This document shows positions 10,597 to 21,679 of a stretch of DNA of 64,000 nt, one piece after another. The translations under genes and the position numbers were made by a program. Origin of the DNA: Clitoria ternatea (lineage: Eukaryota > Streptophyta > Magnoliopsida > Fabales > Fabaceae); contig CM075669.1 in assembly GCA_037962975.1 (NCBI GenBank), forward strand, positions 81,202,001 to 81,266,000. The letters are read 5' to 3'. Position 1 is the first letter of the stretch, and every line of letters begins with the position of its first letter. The notes beneath the pieces were generated by a model that was not told the origin of the DNA, did not search any database, and was given only the letters and a program-made list of their open reading frames with translations.

Positions 10597-11227
10597 GGGT
10601 ATTGAGAGATTGTGAGATTGGGTGGGTTGCCCTTTGCTTGTGAGGATTGAGTTCTTGAGTGTGGGACACTAGGAAGCTGCAATTGCTCAAAGCTTGTATC
10701 TCAAATCTTCAATAGTGAAATCCTCTAAGTGGGTTGCTTAGAGGCGAGACGTACACCGGATTGGGTGGAACTCGTTATATCGGTTTGCAAGCTTCTCTTC
10801 CTTACTCTTTTACTTTCATATACTGCATATTAATTGATTGGTGTTGATTGTTTAAGAAGAGCACACTTAAACTTGCTTAATTTGTTATACTTCAAATACT
10901 GCACACCAAGTGTTTGCTAAATTGCCCCAGCAATATTTTCTTTTGTAGTGCATTGCATATCATTCTTTACTTGCTTTCACTTGCATACTCTCATAAACTT
11001 GGTTATAGAAATCAATTTCAAAGGTATTCCAAGCAAAAGTTTTATAACTCAATTCACCCCCCCTCTTGAGTATTGAGGCCACTTGAACAACAATACTACC
11101 AAGCAAATCCGAGCAAGGTTTCTCCGAGTGGTCTATTTCCAGAGACAGGGCCAGGTGAAACATTGTGAGAGGTTTTGATTGAGTCATTTACTTCCCAATC
11201 CTGAGTGGGTCATATGAGAAAGAAGGA

Positions 11228-11760
11228 GGGCATGAACCTGTGCCGAGTGAGCCATTCTTCAGTCAGCACCGAGTGAATCCTCTTCAGTCAGCACCGAGCC
11301 ACCCTTCAGGCAGTTCTGAGTCCTCTTCAGTCAGCACCGAGTCACTCACTCTTCAGTCAGCACCGAGTGAATCCTCTTCAATCAGCACCGAGTCACTCTT
11401 CAGTCAGCACCGAGTGAGTCACTCTTCAGTCAGCACCGAGTGAGCTACTCTTAGTCAGCACCGAGTCACTCACTCTTCAAGCAGCACAGAACCACCCTTC
11501 AAGCGGTTCCGAGTCCTCTTCAGTCAGCACCGAGTAAATCCTCTTCAGTCAGGACCGAGTCATTCTTCAGTCAGCACCGAGTGAGTCACTCTTCAGTCAG
11601 TACCGAGTTAGCTACTCTTAGTCAGCACCGAGTCACTCACTCTTCAGTCAGCACCGAGCCACTCTTCAGTCAGTACCGAGTGATCCATTTTTTAGTCAGC
11701 ACTGAGTGAGCCACTCTTCAGTCAGCACCGAGTCCTCTTCAGTCATTTCCGAGTCACTTT
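11228..11760 (+). repeat. CAGTCAGCACCGAGTGA minisatellite in Ogre LTR
   Basis: About 20 imperfect units of TTCAGTCAGCACCGAGTGA(G/A) with spacers of varied length (about 20-45-bp periods) carry the CCGAGT core. The 3' LTR has the matching array at 33500-34080, with different unit order and substitutions. The region lies upstream of the LTR TATA-like site, in U3. Confidence 0.85.
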
Positions 11761-12243
11761 TTACTCGGTTCTGATTGAGTGTTCCAATCAGAATTGCTTT
11801 GCTTGTCCATTCAATCCAATTGCACACCATTGCACACGGACTCTCCTCACAGCAACTCAACGCCGACCAGCAAAGCAACTTGGTCAGCACTTTTCCACTC
11901 GGATTATTTCCCTCTTTAGGTGGATACCTACTGATCCACTAAATCCGAGTCAGATTCCACCAATTGCGCATGCTGACATGGATTTCCACTATCCAAGTGG
12001 ATCCTTGAATAAAGGGGGGCAGCTCACAATAAGACGAAGGAGGAAAATAATAAAGAATTCCCACCAGCCTCCATTCCCTACGATTGTCAAGATCCAGGCT
12101 ATTTCTCCAACACACCATCCAAGTTGCTTTGCTAATTTTATGGGGCGGCTGATAACAAATAAAATTAAAATAATAAGTTATTCATCAGCTGCTGTTATTA
12201 GTAGCCAGGCTGTCCAAGCAATCAATGCACACTTGGGGACTCC

Positions 12244-12250
12244 TATAAGT
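12244..12250 (+). promoter_or_regulatory. TATA-like site of Ogre LTR
   Basis: TATAAGT in GACTCCTATAAGTACCCC is conserved at 34579-34585 in the other LTR. It is the only TATA-like site between the U3 repeat array and the C-rich leader. The assignment is inferred from position and conservation. Confidence 0.45.
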
Positions 12251-12345
12251 ACCCCAACGAAAGAGAAGAAGAGGATCCTGGAAGGCTCCATTGGAAAGAA
12301 CTTTGAAGCATTTTCTTTAGAGAAAGGAAACAGAGCTTTAAAAAC

Positions 12346-13080
12346 CAATACCGTCCCTCTTCTCCTCTCTCCACTGTCCAACCCCCCTTTGAATATTCAC
12401 AACACCGTCCCTCTCTTCCTCTCTCCACTGTCCCTCTCCCCTTTTCCACCCAATAGCCTCTCCTCCTACACCACTCTGTCCCCCTCCCGTCTCTACACAG
12501 TCCTCTCTCCTCCACCAACACAACACAGCCCCCTCAAAATAACACCGCCCCTCACTCTCTTCACACCAACCGTCCTCCTCTAAACCCACACCACACAGCC
12601 CCCTCAAAACAACACTGTCCCAACCTCCTTTAAATCCTCCCAACCGTCCTCCTCTAAACCCACACCAACCGTCCTCCTTAAAACCCACACCATCCAAGCT
12701 CTTCCTAACCGTTCCAATACCGTCCCTTCCTTAGACCCAACACTATACCGTCCTCTCTCCACCGTACAGCCCCTCAAACTCCATAACTGTCCTCTCTCCT
12801 CACCAACACCGTGCAGCCCTCCAACTCCATAATTGTCCTCTCTCCAACCAACACCATACAGCCCCTCCAACTCCACACCGTCCTCCCTCAAATCTTCACC
12901 AACACCGTCCCTTCACACCGTCCTTCACCTCTCCTCCACCCACACCAACCGTCCTCCTCAAAACCCACACCGTCCTCTCTCCTAACCCACACGGTCCTTC
13001 CTTCTCCCCTAAACCCATACCGTCCAAGCTCCTCCTAAATCCTCACCACACCATCCAGCCCCATAATTCAACAGAAGCTC
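12346..13080 (+). other. C-rich, G-poor leader segment of Ogre LTR
   Basis: For about 730 bp the sense strand is almost only C, T and A, made of degenerate ACCGTCCTCCTC, CAACACCGTCCC and CACACAGCCCC units. G occurs mainly in CCGTCC and CAGCCC. The matching segment is 34681-35400. Open frames here on either strand are low-complexity artefacts. RNA with so little G would fold weakly. Confidence 0.75.
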
Positions 13081-13455
13081 CAATACCAGCGCTCTTTCTC
13101 TCTCTCTCGTCACACTGGTCCTAATTTGTCCCTCATTTTTTTAATGTTTGTATTATTTTTTTTCTGTTAAAATTAATTGCTGTTTGATGGAACTGTTTCC
13201 TTTCCAATAAGTAATTAAGTAATTAATTTTCGTTGATCGGATTAGTCCCTCATCAAAAATCTGTTCCTCATTATCAGTATTTGTTATTATTTATTTTTCC
13301 GTCAAAGTTAATTAACTGTTAATTGATGAATCCATTTCTTTTTCAATTATTAATTAATTTTTAATAATTGAATTAATCCCCACCAAGATTCATATTAAAT
13401 ATTAACAAGAATGAGTGCTTCATACATTTTATTTATTTTCTTAAAAAGGCGGAGC

Positions 13456-13549
13456 GAGATTAATTTGGACGAGACGTTCTGTTAATCTCATTTTTTTCTT
13501 GAAAAAAGGTGGAGCGAGTTTAATTTGAACGAGACGTCTTGTTAATCTC
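13456..13549 (+). other. Duplicated hairpin module in Ogre U5
   Basis: The first hairpin (13456-13489) has arms GAGATTAA/TTAATCTC around TTTGGACGAGACGTTCTG. The second copy (13516-13549) has GAGTTTAA/TTAATCTC around TTTGAACGAGACGTCTTG. The two 60-bp units are tandem direct repeats. Both are kept in the 3' LTR (35788-35821 and 35848-35881). Confidence 0.6.
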
Positions 13550-13881
13550 ATGTAAAAATTCCATGTTTATTTTTGTATATTTTGTCATTTCGTGTACTTT
13601 CTTTTCATGAAGAAGTTAAAATAATTTCTGGGTTAATTATAATGCGTGCTATCATATTGAGGTAACCGTTTTTATAACGGACAGTTGTGAGGTGCTAATA
13701 CCTTCCTCACCTGTAATCAGACTCCCGAATTTGGAATTTCATTTTTTTGACCAATGCTTTAATGAAAGGTTTTTCTGGTATTTTATCCTAAAAAATATTG
13801 GTGGCGACTCCCTGTTTTTCTTTTCGAACCAAAAATCATTTTGAGGGTCGGCCGTGCCGCCGCGATCCCGGTCGCGACAGA

Positions 13882-13900
13882 TGGCGACTCCGTTGGGGAC
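13882..13900 (+). other. Ogre primer binding site (tRNA-Arg type)
   Basis: TGGCGACTCCGTTGGGGAC starts two bases after the LTR end. Ogre elements are known to use a primer site of this kind, complementary to the 3' end of a tRNA-Arg. It fixes the LTR end and the element's orientation. Confidence 0.85.
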
Positions 13901-15212
13901 TTAGAGAGTCAAACCAATCAATTTGATAGCGCACGTTTTGATTAGCATAGTAATTATTTAACTTCTTCCTTTATTTTATTTTCTGTAAATGTTCGGATGC
14001 GTTTTCTGTTTTATTTGTATTTTATCATTTGCGTTTTGTTAATGTCTGTGATTGTTGAACCCTAGGGTAGACGACTTTATTTTGTTGCTCTGTGTTTGTT
14101 CTATGTGCATGATAAGTAAGGTACAGGTATTGAATGCCTCTTTCACACACTACACTCACAGTTTGCATACACTTTTGAGTGGGACCCTATACCCAGGCCC
14201 GAATAAAACTTAAGATTAGGGGAGGTTGATAGCGGAGCCATTTGGGATGTACTTCCTGTCTGGTTACCGTGAGAATCTCAGCTAGAGTTCGACTTATTCA
14301 TGGTGCCCACACCTAGTAGACTTTCTACTGTTGTGGTCAACACCATGAGTAGGATCTCGGCTCTAGTGACCTTTAGAAGTTTTAGAACAAATCACCTAAT
14401 GCGAGATATCACTGTTAGACAAACCTTAGTACCATTAGGAGACCTTCAGAAAAACCTGACTTAAGGCACAAAGGGGCAAACTTTACTTCTACCTTTTCTC
14501 CTTCTCACTTTCCCTTCGGATCCAAATTAGGGGACCACTTGCCCATTTAGTGGATTACTTTTTTCAAAAATGACATACTTTTAACTAATGATCCTTTAAC
14601 GGGCAAGTAGTCTTTTCCTTTTATGCATATTTGTTAAAGTCTTTGGGCTTTGAGTTACGGACCTTTCAAATCATCAAAAAAAATTAATTCTTTTTGTATT
14701 GACGATAATCAAAAAATCCATAGCTCACATGACCTTTGATTTGACACAAGTTTTGTCAAATTGTAACCCCTAAATACAAAAATGTTTTCAAGAAAGTTAC
14801 CAAGGGAGTATCAATTTGCAAAACACGTCAACTCCTGATAACTCTTTCTCTCTATTCTCATCGGAAGTTATTCAGGGCTTAACGAATACCCTTTGAGTAG
14901 ACATAGAAATTGACATGGGATTGAACTTATAAGGTGAGAGCCATCATTGCCTGAGCCAGAGACGTTTGAGCTTAAGGCTCTTACTTCAGAATGAAGGATT
15001 CTTTTGTCTTCACAACTATCCTGTATTAATTTCCATATTTACTGTACTTAGTACTTTTGAACAATACGTTCTAAGGAACGGTTAAAGGATGCTTGTCAAG
15101 GTCTTGTGATTGCTTCTCACGACATTCTCCTTCCTTTTGTTTCCACCTGACACTTCTTGTTTTTTTTTAAAGACACTAAAAGGCGCCCTTACTAGACTTT
15201 CAAAGAAGACTC
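13901..15212 (+). other. Ogre 5' untranslated leader
   Basis: About 1.3 kb between the primer site and gag has no convincing coding frame. A separate ORF1, present in some Ogre elements upstream of gag, is not recognisable. The segment near 14190-14400 is relatively G-rich and lies where packaging signals would be expected, but none can be identified from sequence alone. Confidence 0.5.
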
Positions 15213-16289
15213 ATGGCTGAAAGAGAGCAAGAAATTGAAAACCTCAGGAGTGAAGTTAACCAGCTAAAGGAGCAAGTGGCAGAGATGACCAGACTTTTAG
15301 AAAAGAAAATCATAAAAGGGGAACCCTCTGCGGATATCAATAATGATCAACATTTACCAACCACCTCACTCCATCCTCCTGGACTGACGAAAATGCAAAT
15401 TCCCTCTTTCATGACACCTCCCATCCCTATCAACAGGACCGACCCCATCATTGACCCTCAACCAACCTGTGGTATGTCTTATGCACCACAGCATGCCTTC
15501 ATGGGCTCAAACAACAACCTGCCTTATGCAGTACCCTCAGAATACTCTCCCCCGTTCCATAACCAATGAGAGGATTATGATTTGCAAACAATGGACCCTC
15601 ATATTTCACAATCCTCTCAGTCGTATAAGGCACCTATCATAAGAATGTCTGCATCGGGAGATAAAGGAAAAAGAAAAGGAGATGTTAATTCTACTTTCTA
15701 TAACCAAAAAAGGGCCCAACACAGACTAATGACTTATACTTCTTTTTGACCTGCCATTTCCCCTACACCTTACATAGCCACCATCACCCCAGACCAGGAC
15801 TCCAATCTTTTCCCATTCCAACTCTACTTTCGACCATATATCCCTCAAACATCTTCCCATTCTCATTCACCTGCTATTAAGCCCTCTTTTCCACAACCTT
15901 ACTGTTCCCTACTAGGGCAGACTCAGCCACCTAATCTAGACCAAAGCATAATAAAACCCACTGATAGTCGAACACCAGTCCGGTTCGACCCCATTCCTAT
16001 AACCTACACGGAACTTTTGCCTCACCTTATCCGTAGTTCCCTTGCGGTACCCTGTCCATTGAAACCAATGATTCCTCCTTACCCCAAAGGTTATAATCCT
16101 AATACCCGATGTGATTACCATGCTGGAGCCCCAGGGCACTCTACTGAGGATTGTTATGCCTTAAAATTCAAAGTAAGGGATCTGATTAAAGCCAAGTGGC
16201 TAGATTTCCAGGAAGGGAGTCCCAATATAATCATAAACCCCAGGTCTAATCATGAGAATTCCGGGATTAGTATGATAAGGACGGACTGA
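15213..16289 (+). pseudogene. Ogre gag, core-deleted, two stops
   Basis: One frame of 359 codons, including the terminal stop, begins with the coiled coil MAEREQEIENLRSEVNQLKE. It is broken by TGA at 15567-15569 and a second TGA near 15747-15749. The C-terminal part has ITYTELLPHLIRSSL, PYPKGYNPNTRCDYH and the Ogre-type zinc-binding segment CDYHAGAPGHSTEDC. It ends at 16289. The usual capsid-forming middle domain is not seen: a low-complexity Pro/Ser-rich stretch follows the coiled coil directly. Both stops are TGA, as expected from CGA to TGA change. The protein would be structural (binding of element RNA); this copy is dead and was probably defective before the stops arose. Confidence 0.8.
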
Positions 16290-18790
16290 AGGCATGGAAA
16301 GGATGCAAGTTCTGTGATTTGCACGCCAAGTGGAGAATTTCATGACCAGGAGACCACCTAGCTCTTTACGACTTTAAACTTTTTTTTATGTCTTTTCAAT
16401 CCAAACGCTATGCCTAAGGCATTGGGATATCTTATATAATAAGGGTAAAAGCATATTTTTATCATTTCAGGGTTTTCTCAATAAATGCGTATCAAATTTC
16501 AAAATGTTTCCCTTTGCTTCCCTTATTTGTTTTGACATTCCTTTTATCCGTTGGTTCTCTTTTATCTTCCTCTTTCTCTTTGCCATCATACACTAAAAAA
16601 CATTCATCCAAAAATGATCCTTTTGAGAACAATGAGATCACAATTCTATGTCATAACTCTGACCGCTTGTTTGATCACGCTGACAAAGAGGGCAGCAAAG
16701 ACAAAAGTTCCTTGGCCGAATTAACCAGGATGTTTCTAGTTTTATCCCGAAGCGCTCAACAAGGTCAACACATAGAGTGAAAAGGATTCATAAACAACTG
16801 GAAAATCAATCGAGTAGCCTTAGAAGATGTTATAGTATGATGGTAGTGACATGCAGTCTACATGAATGAAGATAATGCCAGACCTCTTAATGGCATATTT
16901 ACCCTTCAAAGGAATGTTAATATTGACCAACATGGATGACAAAGGCTTGCTAAGACCCATAAATGTAAACATGGTCAAGAAATACTCTGCCAAAAAACCA
17001 AAAAAAGGGGAGTCAAGGTTGAGCTAATTGCGGTGAGCTGATTCATAGATCAAAATGTCACTTTTCCACATGGGGGCGTAAATGTTATCAAGCTAAGAAC
17101 GCGATAAAAAATAATGTTTCATCTGTGTCGCAATCAACATCCCAACCTTAAGGGAGTATAACTATTCCCATATCAGTGTAACTAAGAAAGTGGTCTACTG
17201 TGATACCATTGATATCATAATTCTTTGCCACATTGGCTAAGAGTAAATAAAACAGCTAGACCATAACGAAGGTACCAATGAGGTCATTCAAAAAAACAAC
17301 AAAAAAAACACAAAAAAAGAGAAAAAATGAAGAAGAAGAAAACAATAACAAAAAGAGATGAAAGAATAAACAAAAAGACAGACTTGGAACAAGCCCCTTC
17401 ATTGGTTCCAAAAAAGGGCTCGCCCCTATTTCCTTGGATACATGGTGTTGGAGAAAACTTTCCTATTTGAAATAACATCTATTCCCCCATAGGATGAGAC
17501 TAAATCAAGAAAATCAAATAAGCTCATTGTCAATCAGCTTAAACCTTTGTTGTGAAGGACGCAACCTTAAAAAAAAGAGAAGGCGAAAGACGTCACAAAG
17601 AGGGAGAAGCTTGCTAGGCTGAAAACCTAAAAAGGCAGCCTAGGCAAAAGTTAGAGCAACATGGTAAGCTGAAAACCTGAATAGGCAGCTCAGGCAATAA
17701 ATTGGGATCAAGATTTTGGCAGAGTAACTTAAAGATTCTTATGTGAATGGTCTGATTTCAAGTTAAGGTATAAGGATCGTAGTCCGGCTACCTTTTCAGA
17801 GGCAGGGTCAAATGGTGAATTCAAAGTCACAATGTGGGATTGAGATACACCTTGTTCTCAGCAGTTCATTGGAGGATTTATGAAATCATTCCTATTCTAC
17901 CCAATTATCAATATTTCCTATGTGACTCCACTTGCTTCTTTGGCCAACCTTTTCCCACCCCCCGCTCAACTGGTAAATACAATCTCACCTCTTTGATACG
18001 TGTTCGTATTGAGATTTTCCCTGATTTGTAAGACATATGTTTTCCCTTAATATATAAAATTGAGAAGGTAATGAAAGTTTAAAGTCGTGAGGACAAGATA
18101 TTCCTGTTACTTGATCTCGCCTTAAGCAATCGTTATGACGACTAGGCCTGACACATTTCCAAAGCTTGGGTTGCTTCATCTACTCTGTTTCAGTCATGGG
18201 TCACTTTGAATCTATAAGGATTGTGGCTTTGCAGGAGGTCTCTTTAAGTTCCAATTTGTTTTGCACCACTAACCTTTCTTGCAGGACGTCATGACAAGTA
18301 GATGTGTCAAGTCTTAACCGCCAAGACTAGCACTTTCCGAGGTTTATCCATTAGTCTCTAAGGCTCACTCTCATCTTTTCTCATTGAAACCAAATCTCCT
18401 CGGGTTTCCTTCTCATAACTCACCCAAATCATTGGACAAGACACCTTCCTGTGGCCGAACATGACGCCTTTCTAAGTTTCCATTGTGCTTTGAGGTTTCC
18501 ATAAATGCCTCATAGTTAGAGCCGGTATCTTCTCAAGGTTTCTGTCTCGTTCATGAGGCATGTTAGGGGTTGTATTTCCAAAAATCAACCTGGTATATCC
18601 CAACAGTCAAGGGTATCCCGTTCCCTGGAAATGATGTTAAGCACGGGTTAATTCGAACGAGATATCCTGTTAACCCCCAAATCTTTCAAAACTGGGATTT
18701 TACCCCCAAGTCTATCATTCCTCTTCAAACTAGAGCATCACTTCCCGGTCTTCTGTCGGCCAAGGGGCAACGCCCTGAATTTCAAGAAGG
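16290..18790 (+). other. Ogre internal spacer with no recognised pol
   Basis: This is where Ogre pol should begin, but no protease, RT or integrase motif is visible in any frame. A short open frame (16514-16780) with a hydrophobic start has no recognised homolog. Near 17615-17700 a 30-bp unit, GCTGAAAACCTAAAAAGGCA, occurs twice imperfectly. A hairpin module like that of the LTR lies at 18645-18676. Confidence 0.55.
18645..18676 (+). other. Third hairpin module copy, internal region
   Basis: Arms GGGTTAA/TTAACCC enclose TTCGAACGAGATATCCTG. The loop matches the LTR hairpins (consensus TTYGRACGAGAYRTYCTG). The arms differ from them on both sides but still pair. It lies just before the 71-bp repeat array. 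Confidence 0.55.
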
Positions 18791-18799
18791 AGGGGGTTC

Positions 18800-19745
18800 C
18801 AACTAGGGCAACACCCCAGATCCTTCTCCCAGCCTAGGGGTAGTACCCCTAAATCTTCCAATCTTTCCAATGACTGGGGCATCACCCTAGATCCTTCTCC
18901 CAGCCTAGGGGTAGTACCCCTAAATCTTCCAATCTTTCCAATGACTGGGGCATCACCCTAGATCCTTCTCCCAACCTAAGGGTAGTACCACTAAATCTTC
19001 CAATCTTTCCAATAACTGGGGCATCACCCTAGATCCTTCTCCCAGCCTAGGGGTAATACCCCTAGATCTTCCCAATCTTTCCAATAACTAGGGCATCACC
19101 CCAGATCCTTCTCCCAGCCTAGGGGTAATACCCTTAAATCTTCCCAATCTTTCCAATAACTGGGGCATCACCCCAGATCCTTCTCCCAGCCTAGGGGTAA
19201 TACCCCTAAATCTTCCCAATCTTTCCAATAACTGGGGTATCACCCCAGATCCTTCTCCCAGCCTAGGGGTAATACCCCTAAATCTTCCCAATCTTTCCAA
19301 TAACTGGGGCATCACCCCAGATCCTTCTCCCAGCCTAGGGGTAATACCCCTAAATCTTCCCAATCTTTCCAAAGACTGGGGCATCACCCTAGATCCTTCT
19401 CCCAGCCTAGGGGTAGTACCCCTAAATCTTCCCAATCTTTCCAATGACTGGGGCATCACCCCAGATCCTTCTCCCAGCCTAGGGGTAGTACCCCTAAATC
19501 TCCCAATCTTTCCAATGACTGGGGCATCACCCCAGATCCTTCTCCCAGCCTAGGGGTAGTACCCCTAAATCTTCCAATCTTTCCAATGACTAGGGCATCA
19601 CCCCAGATCCTTCTTCCAGCCTAGGGGTAGTACCCCTAAATCTTCCAATCTTTCCAATGACTAGGGCATCACCCCAGATCCTTATCCCAGCCTAGGGGTA
19701 GTACCCCTAAATCTTCTAATCATTTCCAATAACTGGGGTATCTCC
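18800..19745 (+). repeat. 71-72-bp tandem repeat, about 13 copies
   Basis: The unit contains GGGGCATCACCCCAGATCC, TCCCAGCCTAGGGGTA and ATCTTCCCAATCTTTCCAAT. CCTAGG positions step by 71, 71, 71, 72 and 72 bp. Each unit holds two small inverted repeats (GGGG-CATCA-CCCC and AGGGGTA-G-TACCCCT). Such arrays between coding region and 3' LTR are typical of Ogre elements and can seed satellites. A 123-residue minus-strand frame is only the 72-bp period read as 24 codons. Confidence 0.95.
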
Positions 19746-20780
19746 CCAGATCTTTCCTCTGTTCAAGGAACGATACCCCTAACTCCTTCAGTTGGATTTT
19801 CCAAGATGGGACATCTTTCCCCGTTTCTTTTCTCTCTCAGCCAAAGGGCGGCACTCCTAATTATTTCAATCTTTCCAAAGAACTGGGGCATCCTTCAGAT
19901 TTTTCTCCTCTATGTAAGTCCGATGAGATCTTTCTATCAAGGGACGGTATCATGAATCGCCAAACAGCTCAAATTGGGGCATTATCTCAAATCTTCCTAG
20001 TCAAAAGGGAGTTTCCCCAAAATCCTTTTGATCTTCATAACTAGGGCATCATCCTAGGTTTTTTCTCCCAGTCAAGGGATAATACCTGTAAAATCTTTTG
20101 ATCTTGTTCAAACTGGGGCATCTCCCCAGGTTTCTCTTTCCAATCAAAGGATGGCATCCCAAACCACCAAATGCTTCCCCGGGTGGAACCTAGACAGATG
20201 CCAACCAAATCCTTCCCCAGTGGAATTACACTTCCCAAACAAATCAAACCAGGGCATCACCTCAGGTTCATTTTTTTCTCGCTCAAGGGGCAGTTCCCTA
20301 AGGTTCTAAAGCAGATAATTCAAACTGGGACATCACTCCAGGTTCATTCTCTTTCACCCTAAGAGACAGTACCCCGAATCACTAAATCCTTCCCCGGTAG
20401 AATTACACTTCCTAGACAACTCAAATGCGGGCATCTCCCCCAGATTTCTTTTGTTCCAGTCAAGGAGCAGTTCCCCCAAGATTCCTTCAAACCTCCTCAA
20501 ACTGGGACATCACCCCAAGTTCATTCTCTTTCAATCAAGAGGCATTTTCCCTAATAACCTTCAGTCATGGCAAACCGGGGGATCTCCCCAGGTTTTTTCT
20601 CTTTCAAATCAAGAGGGATTTTCCCCCAACAACCTTCAATCATGTCAAACTGGGGCATCACCCCAGGTTCATTTCTTTTTCAGTCAGGGGGTAGTCCATC
20701 AACCTCCTCAACCTGGGGCATCACCCCAAGGGTCTCCTCTTTCAATTAATGGGTAGTTCCATAAAATCCTTTCGATCTTC
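19746..20780 (+). repeat. Diverged repeats related to the 71-bp array
   Basis: The theme AACTGGGGCATCACCCCAGG followed by TTTCTCTTTCAATCAAGGG recurs roughly every 60-110 bp with many changes, up to about 20730. It looks like an older, homogenisation-free flank of the array at 18800-19745. No coding sequence is recognised. Confidence 0.75.
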
Positions 20781-20810
20781 GTAAATGGGGCACTTCCCAA
20801 ATTCTCTTCC

Positions 20811-20960
20811 CCAGTGGAACCATAATTGCCAAAGTTGGCACTTCCCAAGTTCTTCCCCAGTGGAACCATAATCGCCAAAGCTGGCACTTTCTAAATTCTT
20901 CTCCAGTGGAACCATAATCGCCAAAGCTGGAACTTCCCAAGTTCTCTTCTCTGGTGAAAC
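20811..20960 (+). repeat. 46-bp tandem repeat, about 4 copies
   Basis: CCAGTGGAACCATAATCGCC followed by AAAGCTGGCACTTCCCAAGT recurs with CCAGTGG at 20811, 20857 and 20903, an exact 46-bp step. The theme GCCAAAGCTGGCA continues less regularly to about 21055. Confidence 0.85.
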
Positions 20961-21089
20961 CAGCTACCAAAAGCTGGCACTTTAAGAAGATTCTTCCTCA
21001 ATCGCCAAAGCTGGCATCTTTCAGGTTTTTCTTCCCCGATTGCCAAAGATGGCACCCCTTTTCCTTTCAGTCAACCGGGAGGCAACACC

Positions 21090-21370
21090 TTCACCTTTAT
21101 CTTCTTGTCGCTGAACAAATGGCACCCTTTATCTTTCTGTCGCCGAATAAATGGCACCCTTTATCTTCCTGTCGCCGAACAAATGGCACCCTTTACCTTC
21201 CTGTCGCCGAACAAATGGCACCCTTTACCTTTCAGTCAACCAGGAGGCAACACCCTCACCTTTACTTTCCTTCCTGTCGCCGAACAAATGGCACCCTTTT
21301 ACCTTTCAGTCGCCTAAGAAGGCACCCTTTTTCTTCCGGTCGCCGAACGAGGCACCCTTCATCTCCAATC
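21090..21370 (+). repeat. 32-bp tandem repeat, about 7 copies
   Basis: CTGTCGCCGAACAAATGGCA plus CCCTTTACCTTC recurs, with GGCACCC at 21121, 21153, 21185 and 21217 (32-bp steps). A 60-bp interruption (TCAACCAGGAGGCAACACC) follows, then further diverged copies. It is the third distinct minisatellite in a row in the same spacer. Confidence 0.85.
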
Positions 21371-21679
21371 GATTGAGAATAGACACCCAATCCTCTCGCC
21401 TCTTGTTAACTGAAAGACAATCCTTCCGCTTCATGTCATTCAAAGGATAATTCCCAGTTAACCACTTCTTGCTAAAAACTGGAGCACCGCCCCACTTCTT
21501 GCCAAATCCTAGGTTTCCACGCCTTGCTTCATTCTTCAATGGAACGATGCTGACCTTCTTGGTTATTGGAGTCTGCATGACTTCAACGATGGTGTTCACT
21601 TCTTTACTCCCTTTCCATTTCAAAAGAAAGAAGAAACTTCATGCTTTTCTCATGAAAAAGAAGTAAAGAGGGGCATCTA
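21371..21679 (+). other. End of Ogre internal region with PPT-like tract
   Basis: No gene is recognised. AAGTAAAGAGGGGCA (21661-21675) is a plausible polypurine tract just before TGAACACC at 21680, the likely start of the 3' LTR. The matching 5' LTR start is missing, so the boundary cannot be checked within the window. Confidence 0.45.

Larger units (their letters stand above)
7130..11092 (+). mobile_element. Sirevirus 1 (Copia), 5'-truncated
   Basis: The order is RNase H end, palindrome array, TATA, env-like ORF, several PPTs, then the 3' LTR. This is the 3' half of a Sirevirus such as soybean SIRE1. The 5' LTR, gag and most of pol are missing; the break is at about 7130. The right end (CAACA, 11092) is followed directly by ATACTACCAAGC. 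The same sequence occurs at 22791 inside the other Ogre LTR. The Sirevirus therefore interrupts the Ogre 5' LTR. Confidence 0.85.
9674..11092 (+). mobile_element. Sirevirus 1 3' LTR
   Basis: It starts TGTGTTTGAATATG straight after the PPT and ends TTGAACAACA, giving 1419 bp. A related LTR with the same ends lies at 44976-46529. It holds 14 TAATCGATTA-type sites, a TATA box at 10318 and an 8-bp-stem hairpin at 10576-10596. No target-site duplication can be tested because the 5' end is lost. Confidence 0.9.
11093..13879 (+). mobile_element. Ogre 5' LTR (5' end missing)
   Basis: This region matches 22791-22943 plus 33492-36211 along its length and ends GTCGCGACA just before the primer site. It contains the CCGAGTG minisatellite, a TATA-like TATAAGT at 12244, a C-rich leader (12346-13080) and two hairpin modules (13456-13549). 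Sense sequence downstream of the TATA-like site would form an unusually long leader of about 1.6 kb. Confidence 0.9.

Noticed and set aside
12178..13038. Frames in the C-rich Ogre leader (Pro/Ser/Thr-rich on plus, Gly/Arg-rich on minus)
   Set aside because: Low-complexity base composition without stops; the second LTR copy breaks the frames.
19088..19459. Minus-strand 123-codon frame with 24-residue repeats
   Set aside because: It is the 72-bp minisatellite translated; the period is a multiple of three, so stops are avoided by chance.
20425..21450. Several plus-strand frames of 60-140 codons
   Set aside because: They overlap each other in different frames across minisatellites and have only repeat-derived sequence.
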